Below are positions 1-5,131 of a DNA stretch of 7,145 nt, piece after piece. Position 1 is the stretch's first letter; every line of letters begins with the position of its first letter. The DNA lies in NCBI GenBank assembly GCA_900553355.1, contig USDK01000088.1:1-7145 (forward strand). The letters run 5' to 3'. The notes under the pieces are model-generated. The model worked only from the letters and a program-made list of their open reading frames with translations, was not told the DNA's origin and ran no database searches. The translations under genes were made by a program, and so were the position numbers. This DNA comes from an uncultured Lachnospiraceae bacterium. GTDB taxonomy: Bacteria; Bacillota; Clostridia; Lachnospirales; Lachnospiraceae.

Positions 1-61
1 TATTTCACTTGTCTACTTAGAAGGGAGCATATCATTTGCAAAAGTGTACGTCCCCCATTAA
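1..61. other. Short non-coding edge, no terminator seen
   Basis: This is the stretch downstream of the aldehyde dehydrogenase gene, up to the window edge. I see no reading frame and no GC-rich hairpin followed by a T-run on either strand, so the left operon has no visible terminator here. It contains the perfect 8-bp palindrome TTTGCAAA (35-42) and a C-run (52-56). The blocks GGGAGCATATCA and GTGTACGTCCCCCA look like the kind of sequence found at insertion-sequence ends, but I cannot match them to a named element. Confidence 0.4.
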
Positions 62-1441
62 CTATTTCAGGAAGAAGCGTACCATTTTTTCGTGAAGTTT
101 CCGGTAAGGCTGGTAGCGCATCGGCAGATCCGGCCAGGTTTTTTTATCTACGATGCTTTTGTAGTGGGAGAAGGTGTCAAAACCAATTTTTCCGTGGTAG
201 GCTCCCATGCCGCTCTCTCCGAAACCTCCGAAGCCCATTTCTGTGGTGGCGAGATGGATGATGGTATCGTTGATGCATCCGCCGCCGAACCCACAGTGTG
301 AAGTAACTTTCTTCGCGGCTGCCTTGCTGGAAGTAAAGATGTAAAGTGCCAGTGGGTGTGGTCTGGCGTTAATGTTGCGGATCACTTCGTCCAGACTGTC
401 AAATACCAGGATGGGCATGACAGGACCGAAGATCTCTTCCTGCATGACAGCGTCGGCGAAGGTAACGTTGTCAAGGACAGTGGGTTCGATGCGAAGTGTT
501 CTGCGGTCGGACTTTCCGCCATGTACAACCTTTTTTTCCTCGATCAGTCCGAGGATCCGGTCAAAATGTTTTTCATTGATGATCTTGCCGTAGTTGGGAT
601 TGCGGAGGGGCTGTTTCCCGTACTGCTTCTGGATCTGTTTCTGTACTTCTTTGACCAGCTTGTCCTTGACGGAACGGTGGCAGTAGACATAATCGGGTGC
701 GACACAGGTCTGGCCACAGTTCAGATATTTGCCAAAAACAATCCGTCTGGCGGCAAGCTTTATGTCCGCGCTCTGGTCGACGATGCAGGGGCTCTTTCCT
801 CCAAGCTCCAGTGTGACAGGGGTCAGATGTTCTGCGGCATTTCTCATGACCTCTTTTCCGACAGACTGGCTGCCGGTGAAGAAGATGTAATCAAAATGTT
901 CTTTCAGAAGGCAGGTGTTTTCTGCCCGTCCGCCAGTAACTACAGATACATACTGTGGATCAAAGCACTGGGACAGAATCTGCAGGACCACGTCGCTGGT
1001 GTAAGGAGAATATGCACTTGGTTTTACCACTGCGGTATTCCCGGCTGCCAGAGCATCCACCAGAGGGGAAAGGGTCAGCATGAACGGATAGTTCCAGGGG
1101 CTCATGATCAGTACCACGCCATGAGGCGACGGCTTCTGGTAGCTGCGAGAATGAAACTGTGCCAGCGGTGTCCGCACTGTTTTCTCCCGGGCAAAACGAT
1201 GGATATGTTTCAGCATATAGCTGATTTCTTCCAGCACCAGCCCGGTTTCGCACATATAGCTTTCAAACCCACTTTTGCCCAGATCCTTTTTCAGAGCAGC
1301 ATGGATTTCTTTTTCGCATTCAGAGATGACGGCATAAAGCCGTTTCAGAGCAGTGACACGCGCGCTGACCGGGAGTGTTGCTCCGGTCTGGAAATATTTC
1401 CGCTGCATGGTGACAAGATCTTTAATTTCCTGTTCCGTCAT
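62..1441 (-). CDS. Aldehyde dehydrogenase, class-3-like
   Basis: NAD(P)-dependent oxidation of an aldehyde to the carboxylic acid, probably in the cytoplasm. The 459-residue protein has full family length and every catalytic landmark: SPWNYP with oxyanion-hole Asn117, Lys140 in VVKPS, the cofactor-loop motif FTGS (188-191), general base Glu212 in LELGGKSP, nucleophile Cys246 in NCGQTCVAPD, and EEIFGP (335-340). The short N-terminus and the C-terminal MRYQPY segment resemble class 3 ALDHs, which act on medium- or long-chain and aromatic aldehydes. It is the second gene of an operon: its ATG lies inside the 3' end of the alcohol dehydrogenase gene with a 20-bp overlap. An AAAGGAG ribosome binding site (minus strand of 1451-1457) sits 9 nt before the ATG. 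Its likely job is to handle the aldehyde made by its neighbour, or the reverse. The family call is very secure; the substrate cannot be read from sequence. Confidence 0.95.
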   Translation of the reverse strand: MTEQEIKDLVTMQRKYFQTGATLPVSARVTALKRLYAVISECEKEIHAALKKDLGKSGFESYMCETGLVLEEISYMLKHIHRFAREKTVRTPLAQFHSRSYQKPSPHGVVLIMSPWNYPFMLTLSPLVDALAAGNTAVVKPSAYSPYTSDVVLQILSQCFDPQYVSVVTGGRAENTCLLKEHFDYIFFTGSQSVGKEVMRNAAEHLTPVTLELGGKSPCIVDQSADIKLAARRIVFGKYLNCGQTCVAPDYVYCHRSVKDKLVKEVQKQIQKQYGKQPLRNPNYGKIINEKHFDRILGLIEEKKVVHGGKSDRRTLRIEPTVLDNVTFADAVMQEEIFGPVMPILVFDSLDEVIRNINARPHPLALYIFTSSKAAAKKVTSHCGFGGGCINDTIIHLATTEMGFGGFGESGMGAYHGKIGFDTFSHYKSIVDKKTWPDLPMRYQPYRKLHEKMVRFFLK

Positions 1442-2675
1442 GGGTATTCTCTCCTTTCTTTTCTGCTTCTTCCGGTTCTTCCATTAACATATAATAGAAG
1501 GGTTCCAGTTCCGCCGCATTCATCAGCACAGGAACGGGATAGAGAGGATTGGCCTCTTTATCGGCATAATGTGCCAGCTTTGGAATGTCCTCTTCTTTGA
1601 TTTCCGGGATCCGGTCTCCGATGCCGAAGCGTTTCTTCATATCTTTTATGGCCTGGATAAATCGTGCGGCTGCCTCATCATAAGGGGTATCCTCATCGGC
1701 CAGTCCCGCGGCGACAGCCAGTCGGTACAGCTTCTTGTGGATTTTTTCTCCATAGGCCTCCAGAACCATGGGAAGGATCACTGCATTGGCAAGACCGTGA
1801 GGAACATTGTATTCGCCGCCCAGAGAATGAGCGATGGCATGGACATATCCAACATAGGATTTTGTAAATGCACAGCCGGCATAGAAGGAAGCGTGCAGCA
1901 TATTACGGCGCGCGTCTACATTGCTGCCGTCCGTATATGCCGTGTCAATGTTTTCAAAAATCAGTTTTACTGCCAGCAGGGCATCTTTTCTTGTCCCATA
2001 AGTAGTAGAATTTCCAATATATGCCTCGACTGCGTGGGTCAGGGCATCCATTCCTGTGGTGGCGGTGATGAATGGAGGAAGGCTTAAAGTCACCTTGGGA
2101 TCCAGTACCGCGTACCTGGGGATCAGTGGAAAATCATTGATGGCATATTTATAACGGGTCTGGGCGTCTGTGATGACTGCCGCCAGTGTCGTCTCACTTC
2201 CGGTACCGGCAGTGGTCGGAACTGCCATCAGAAGAGGCAGCTTTTTATGCACCTTCAGAATGCCTTTCATTTTGGCGAGGGACTGCTTCGGCTTTGCGAT
2301 ACGGGCGCCGACCGCCTTGGCGCAGTCTATGCTGGAGCCGCCTCCAAAGCCGATGATACAGTCACAGCCGTTGCTTTGATAAAGCGCCATGGCTTCGGCC
2401 ACGTTGTCAGTAGTGGGGTTAGCTACTGTTTTATCATAAATACAGTAGGGAATCTGGGAAAGATCCAGAGCCTTTTCAAGCCTTTTTGTCAGGCCGAGGC
2501 TGCGGATGCCGGCGTCCGTGATGATCAGGACTTTACTGCATTGTTTCTTCTGGATCACTTCCGGCAGAGCTTTGACACTGCCTACGATCTTAGGTTTGCG
2601 ATATGGCAGGAAGGGCAGGGCGATTTTGAGTCCTGTCTGAAAGGTCCTGCAATATATTTTCTTTAGAACATTCAT
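1422..2675 (-). CDS. Iron-containing alcohol dehydrogenase
   Basis: Group III (Fe-ADH) NAD(P)-dependent alcohol dehydrogenase, interconverting an alcohol and an aldehyde or ketone in the cytoplasm. The 417-residue protein has an N-terminal Rossmann-like half with the nucleotide-binding GGGSSID motif (111-117) and PTTAGTGSE (153-161). Its C-terminal helical half holds the metal site: Asp210 and His214 in GMDALTHAVEAY, His279 in YVHAIAHSLGG, and His293 in VPHGLAN. These match the Asp/His/His/His ligand set known from FucO-type enzymes. About 28 residues precede the first Rossmann strand and include a hydrophobic stretch (GLKIALPFLPY), a mild N-terminal extension. The C-terminal 18 residues are charged and unlike the family core; their codons contain the start of the downstream aldehyde dehydrogenase gene. 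The ATG has AAAGGA 9 nt upstream. This is the first gene of the minus-strand operon, behind a near-consensus promoter. The family is certain and the substrate unknown. Confidence 0.95.
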   Translation of the reverse strand: MNVLKKIYCRTFQTGLKIALPFLPYRKPKIVGSVKALPEVIQKKQCSKVLIITDAGIRSLGLTKRLEKALDLSQIPYCIYDKTVANPTTDNVAEAMALYQSNGCDCIIGFGGGSSIDCAKAVGARIAKPKQSLAKMKGILKVHKKLPLLMAVPTTAGTGSETTLAAVITDAQTRYKYAINDFPLIPRYAVLDPKVTLSLPPFITATTGMDALTHAVEAYIGNSTTYGTRKDALLAVKLIFENIDTAYTDGSNVDARRNMLHASFYAGCAFTKSYVGYVHAIAHSLGGEYNVPHGLANAVILPMVLEAYGEKIHKKLYRLAVAAGLADEDTPYDEAAARFIQAIKDMKKRFGIGDRIPEIKEEDIPKLAHYADKEANPLYPVPVLMNAAELEPFYYMLMEEPEEAEKKGENTHDGTGN

Positions 2676-2723
2676 AACAACAGATCCTTTCCAGCGTTTT
2701 ATTTATATAATTTTACCAGAAAA

Positions 2724-2752
2724 ATATTAGCAGTTGCGGCAGGGTTTGTCAA
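2724..2752 (-). promoter_or_regulatory. Sigma-A promoter of the alcohol/aldehyde dehydrogenase operon
   Basis: On the minus strand a perfect -35 TTGACA (complement of 2747-2752) is followed by a 17-nt spacer and -10 TAATAT (complement of 2724-2729). TGC directly precedes the -10, giving an extended -10 element. Transcription would start near 2717, about 40 nt before the ATG. As an unregulated promoter it should be strong, so repression is likely if the operon is conditional. Confidence 0.85.
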
Positions 2753-2769
2753 TAAAACCGGGGTTGTCA
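2742..2769. repeat. Direct repeat across both divergent -35 boxes
   Basis: GGGTTTGTCA (2742-2751) and GGGGTTGTCA (2760-2769) match at 9 of 10 positions with an 18-bp period. The first copy covers most of the minus-strand -35 and the second covers the plus-strand -35. Small dyads overlap them: GGTTT/AAACC (2743-2747 and 2755-2759) and AACC-GG-GGTT (2756-2765). A shared operator is possible, but part of the similarity may simply reflect two -35 boxes. Confidence 0.4.
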
Positions 2770-2793
2770 GAGCGGAGAAAAATTGACTATAAT
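2764..2793 (+). promoter_or_regulatory. Sigma-A promoter of the HAD hydrolase gene
   Basis: -35 TTGTCA (2764-2769), an 18-nt spacer and a consensus -10 TATAAT (2788-2793). Transcription would begin near 2800, leaving a leader of about 32 nt with AAGGA (2819-2823) 8 nt before the ATG. It stands back to back with the minus-strand promoter, with only 11 bp between the two -35 boxes. Confidence 0.75.
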
Positions 2794-2831
2794 AATGGGT
2801 ACGGTAAGATAACGAAAGAAGGAATCAGATA

Positions 2832-3626
2832 ATGAAGAAACAGGCAGCATTATTTTTTGATATTGATGGGACACTGATCGATGACAGGACGAATGAACTT
2901 CCTGAGAGTACAGCGGAGGCGATTAAACTAGCCAGGGAAGCCGGGCATTATATCTTTATTAATACCGGGAGGACGATCTGCAGTGTGCCGGTCAGACTGA
3001 AGCTTCTGGGGATTGACGGCATTCTCTGCGGCTGCGGCACATATATCAGCTACAACCACGACGTGCTGATGGAGCATCCGATCCCGGAAGAAAGGGGCTA
3101 TCAATATATTGATGCTATGAGTAAGCTTGGTATAGAAGGGTTTCTGGAGGGGACAGAGGACGTGTATTTTTCTGAGCGTATCAGCCGGTTTGAAAATGTG
3201 GAAAGTACTCGCCGGTATATGGCTTCCTTGGGGCTTGGCGTAGAAAAATATTATGAAAAAAAGGGATTCCGGTATGATAAGATTCTGATCTGTACAGACA
3301 GTAAGAGTCGTAAAGAAGAGTTTTTTGAAGCAATTGCGGAAGACCTGATCCCGATTGACCGGACCAGGGGAGTTTATGAATGTATCCAGAAACATTATTC
3401 CAAAGCCACAGCCATGGAGTTTATGAGGAAATACCTGAACCTGGAACTAGATCAGATCTATGTATTTGGAGATAGCAGTAACGATCTGTCCATGTTTGAG
3501 TATGCAAAGCATGGGATTGTTATGGGAGAGCATGATCCGGTACTGGAGCCTTATGCGGAGTTGATCACCGATACGGTGAAAAATGACGGAATCTGGAAGG
3601 CGATGAAACATTATGGTCTGATATAA
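2832..3626 (+). CDS. Cof-type HAD-IIB family hydrolase
   Basis: Magnesium-dependent phosphatase of the haloacid dehalogenase superfamily, acting in the cytoplasm, usually on sugar phosphates or other small phosphorylated metabolites. All four motifs are intact in the 264 residues: motif I FFDIDGTL with nucleophile Asp10 and acid/base Asp12, motif II Thr45 in INTGRT, motif III Lys191 in SKATAMEF, and motif IV GDSSND (213-218). The long insert between motifs II and III (about residues 75-185) is the C2 cap of the Cof/IIB subgroup, and the length is normal for it. The ATG has a good AAGGA site 8 nt upstream. The gene seems to be transcribed alone from its own promoter, divergently from the dehydrogenase operon. 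No terminator is visible after it, so some read-through into the next cluster is possible. The family is certain; the substrate is not predictable. Confidence 0.93.
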   Translation: MKKQAALFFDIDGTLIDDRTNELPESTAEAIKLAREAGHYIFINTGRTICSVPVRLKLLGIDGILCGCGTYISYNHDVLMEHPIPEERGYQYIDAMSKLGIEGFLEGTEDVYFSERISRFENVESTRRYMASLGLGVEKYYEKKGFRYDKILICTDSKSRKEEFFEAIAEDLIPIDRTRGVYECIQKHYSKATAMEFMRKYLNLELDQIYVFGDSSNDLSMFEYAKHGIVMGEHDPVLEPYAELITDTVKNDGIWKAMKHYGLI

Positions 3627-3628
3627 GA

Positions 3629-3644
3629 AACCTGATATCCGGTT
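3629..3644. promoter_or_regulatory. Near-palindrome at the -35, possible operator
   Basis: AACCTGATATCCGGTT is a 16-bp inverted repeat with a single mismatched pair (T3633/C3640), centred on GATATC. Its right arm overlaps the first two bases of the TTGACA -35 box (3643-3648) of the downstream cluster. That position suits a repressor site, perhaps for the Xre-type regulator encoded in the same cluster. There is no T-run after it, so it is not a terminator. Confidence 0.35.
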
Positions 3645-3671
3645 GACAAAGCATATGTTATGTGATAATTT
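3643..3671 (+). promoter_or_regulatory. Probable promoter of the DUF2975-Xre-Gre cluster
   Basis: A perfect -35 TTGACA (3643-3648) lies 17 nt upstream of TAATTT (3666-3671), which is preceded by TGA and so resembles an extended -10. GATAAT (3664-3669) is a better -10 match, but its 15-nt spacing is too short. A separate TATAAT (3696-3701) lacks a convincing -35. The leader to the ATG at 3732 is roughly 55 nt and AT-rich. Confidence 0.55.
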
Positions 3672-3731
3672 GAATTTAACGATAAACATTAAAAATATAA
3701 TGAAATATGTGAAATTCAGGGAGGAAGAGCA

Positions 3732-4235
3732 ATGGAAAAACAGGATTTTCAACTGGATACACATAGGGAAGAAAAGCCACAGCCATCTAGAAGGACCAGA
3801 GTACTTCTTGGAACTGCGCTGTTCCTGACAGGATTTGGAGCGCTGGGAGGCGTTATTACCATATTTGCTCAGATCCATGAAAAGGGATGGCTGGAAATCG
3901 GGGTGGTGGCCTTTGCCTGGAATGTGATCTTCGCACTTTGCTGTGTCATCAGTCTGGCTGGCCTGGTCAGGATCGCACTGGATCTGGGAGAAGGAAGAGT
4001 GTTTTCTCGTACGCTGGCCGGATGTGTCTGGATCATCGGGAGTCTTGTGACGGCAGCATCGGTCATCATCCCGAGACTGCCGGACTATCAGTCTTCTGGA
4101 TATGAAATCTTTAGTCGAGGGAGCTTTGTGCTGATCGATGGAGCGATCCTGGTTCCGGGGCTTTTGCTGATCATCCTGGCGACATTGATACGGGAGGGAT
4201 TCCGGATGCAGAAAGAAGCAGAAGAGATATTATAA
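3732..4235 (+). CDS. DUF2975 family membrane protein
   Basis: Small integral membrane protein of 167 residues with no assigned biochemical function. Four hydrophobic helices are visible, at about residues 24-46, 56-80, 94-114 and 130-153, after a charged, probably cytoplasmic N-terminus of 23 residues rich in Arg, Lys and Glu. The loop after helix 2 carries GEGRVFS (86-92), and the end reads LIREGFRMQKEAEEIL. Both fit the DUF2975 pattern, in which a G-x-VFS-like loop and a final E-G-x-x-L-Q-like segment recur. GGGAGG sites lie 7 nt before the ATG. A small Xre-type regulator follows immediately, an arrangement commonly seen for DUF2975 genes and suggesting that the membrane protein and regulator work together, perhaps as a sensor or anti-regulator pair. 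That role is inference. The DUF2975 call rests on topology, motif memory and context. Confidence 0.8.
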   Translation: MEKQDFQLDTHREEKPQPSRRTRVLLGTALFLTGFGALGGVITIFAQIHEKGWLEIGVVAFAWNVIFALCCVISLAGLVRIALDLGEGRVFSRTLAGCVWIIGSLVTAASVIIPRLPDYQSSGYEIFSRGSFVLIDGAILVPGLLLIILATLIREGFRMQKEAEEIL

Positions 4236-4240
4236 GGAGG
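4234..4240 (+). promoter_or_regulatory. Shine-Dalgarno overlapping the DUF2975 stop
   Basis: AAGGAGG shares its first two bases with the TAA stop (4233-4235) of the DUF2975 gene. It lies 6 nt before ATG 4247 but only 3 nt before the in-frame GTG at 4244, so ATG is the better start for the regulator gene. The overlap suggests translational coupling. Confidence 0.8.
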
Positions 4241-4246
4241 TCTGTG

Positions 4247-4465
4247 ATGGCGATCATATTGAGACTGGACCGGGTTATGGCAGACCGGAAAATGTCGCTA
4301 AACGAATTGTCAGCCAGGGTAGGGATTTCGAATGTCAATCTTTCGAATCTGAAGACGGGAAAAGTAAAGGCAATCCGGTTTTCTACCCTGGAGGGTATCT
4401 GTGATGTGCTGGACTGCCAGCCGGGAGATATCCTGGAATACCGGCGGGAAATCATAGAAGAATAG
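4247..4465 (+). CDS. YozG-like Xre/Cro-type helix-turn-helix regulator
   Basis: Small DNA-binding protein of 72 residues, almost entirely one helix-turn-helix domain. The core has the layout of the YozG-type Xre subgroup: a short N-terminal strand and helix (IILRLDRVMADRKMS), helix 2 SLNELSARVG (17-26), a turn, recognition helix SNVNLSNLKTG (28-38), then the conserved FSTLEGICDVLDCQPGDILEY segment around residues 45-65. There is no ligand-binding or membrane domain. The start chosen is ATG 4247, since GTG 4244 would lie only 3 nt from the ribosome binding site. It begins 11 nt after the DUF2975 stop and is probably co-translated with it. The usual inference is autoregulation of the pair, and the near-palindrome at 3629-3644 is a candidate target. 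The domain call is very secure; the regulon is unknown. Confidence 0.92.
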   Translation: MAIILRLDRVMADRKMSLNELSARVGISNVNLSNLKTGKVKAIRFSTLEGICDVLDCQPGDILEYRREIIEE

Positions 4466-4484
4466 AAGGAAAGGAAGGGTCACG

Positions 4485-4988
4485 ATGGGCGAGCAGCTGA
4501 CGCCAAACGATGTAAAAAAGATTAAAGAAGAGATCGAGTACCGGAAGGTTGTGGTGCGGAAAAAAGAGCTGGAAGCAGTAAAAGAGGCCAGGGCGCAGGG
4601 AGATCTGAGCGAAAACTTTGAATATAAGGCGGCCAAGCAGGATAAAAACCGCAATGACAGCCGGATCCGCTATCTGGAGCGGATGCTGAAGCATGCAAAA
4701 ATTGTATCTGACCAGTCTGAGGATGATGAGGTCGGGATCAACAATACGGTGGATCTGTATTTTGAGGATGATGACGAGGTCGAGACTTACCGGCTGGTTA
4801 CCAGCATAAGAGCCAACTCTATGCAGGGGCTGATCAGCATCGAGTCTCCGCTGGGGAAAGCAATCAGAGGACACAAGTGCGGCGACCGGGTCTTTGTAAA
4901 AACCGGAGAAAATGCGGGCTATTATGTGGAGATCCGAAAGATCGACAAGACGACAGATGATTCCCACGATCAGCTGAGAAAATTTTAG
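4485..4988 (+). CDS. GreA/GreB-family transcription elongation factor, divergent copy
   Basis: Transcript-cleavage factor that enters the secondary channel of RNA polymerase and rescues backtracked complexes. The 167-residue protein has the two Gre domains: an N-terminal antiparallel coiled coil (about 8-76) with the tip motif GDLSENFEYKAAK, where Asp40 and Glu43 correspond to the acidic pair that places the catalytic magnesium, and a C-terminal FKBP-like domain with ISIESPLGKAIRGHKCGDRVFV-type sequence (about 117-138). It differs from housekeeping GreA: the N-terminal lead-in is MGEQLTPNDV rather than the usual T-x-E-G-x-x-K-L start, the linker is highly acidic (EDDE and EDDDEVE, about 79-100), and a short charged tail follows the last strand. 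It is therefore probably a second Gre factor. It starts 19 nt after the regulator stop, with AAGGAAGGG (4471-4479) upstream, so it is likely co-transcribed. The family is certain; the paralogue status is inferred. Confidence 0.88.
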   Translation: MGEQLTPNDVKKIKEEIEYRKVVVRKKELEAVKEARAQGDLSENFEYKAAKQDKNRNDSRIRYLERMLKHAKIVSDQSEDDEVGINNTVDLYFEDDDEVETYRLVTSIRANSMQGLISIESPLGKAIRGHKCGDRVFVKTGENAGYYVEIRKIDKTTDDSHDQLRKF

Positions 4989-5007
4989 GAAAAAATGTCC
5001 GGAGAAC

Positions 5008-5019
5008 TTATTTGAATAA
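5008..5019. promoter_or_regulatory. AT-rich dyad upstream of the double-cubane operon
   Basis: TTATT-TG-AATAA is a perfect 5-bp inverted repeat around two bases. It lies about 35 bp upstream of the proposed -35, at the start of a strongly AT-rich stretch (about 5008-5050). It could be a regulator site or part of an UP-like element. It is too weak and AT-rich to act as a terminator for the Gre gene, and chance is a real alternative. Confidence 0.2.
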
Positions 5020-5053
5020 TCTATAAATCGATATCTTTTATCATATTTTTGAA

Positions 5054-5083
5054 TTGGAGAGAATGTTTGGCCACTGTTACAAT
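5054..5083 (+). promoter_or_regulatory. Extended -10 promoter of the double-cubane operon
   Basis: -10 TACAAT (5078-5083) is preceded by TGT, giving the TGn extended -10 pattern. The best -35 is a weak TTGGAG (5054-5059), 18 nt upstream. Transcription would start near 5090, about 40 nt before the ATG at 5132. The poor -35 leaves room for an activator or for reliance on the extended -10. Confidence 0.55.
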
Positions 5084-5116
5084 AGAATTTAGACAGAAAA
5101 CACCAATGTGGTTCAG

Positions 5117-5123
5117 AGAGGAG
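5117..5123 (+). promoter_or_regulatory. Ribosome binding site fixing the reductase start
   Basis: AGAGGAG lies 8 nt upstream of ATG 5132. The longer in-frame option, GTG at 5108, would place this site inside the coding sequence and has no comparable site of its own. ATG 5132 is therefore the preferred start. Confidence 0.85.
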
Positions 5124-5131
5124 ATTTTTTC

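Noticed and set aside
356..1600. A 414-codon open frame on the plus strand, opposite the aldehyde dehydrogenase gene.
   Set aside because: It is an antisense shadow. The product has no recognisable domain, it has no ribosome binding site, and it runs across the junction of two well-supported minus-strand genes.
2742..2769. Possible Rex (redox) repressor site near the alcohol dehydrogenase promoter.
   Set aside because: The TTGTCA motifs are direct repeats, not the TTGTnAA-type inverted repeat with TTAACAA expected for Rex.
3629..3644. Inverted repeat after the HAD gene as a possible Rho-independent terminator.
   Set aside because: The stem is short and no T-run follows; TTGACA begins at its right edge. 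It fits better as a possible operator.
4452..4967. A 171-codon minus-strand frame opposite the Gre gene, plus other 60-170-codon frames opposite the remaining genes.
   Set aside because: They lie entirely within strongly supported genes and give protein sequences without family features. None has a promoter or ribosome binding site.
5022..5039. ATAAA...TTTAT dyad after the Gre gene as a possible terminator.
   Set aside because: The stem is only five A-T pairs with a long loop and no GC core, too weak for termination.
5108..5131. Upstream GTG start that would add eight residues to the double-cubane reductase.
   Set aside because: It would swallow the clear AGAGGAG ribosome binding site that serves ATG 5132, and it has no site of its own.
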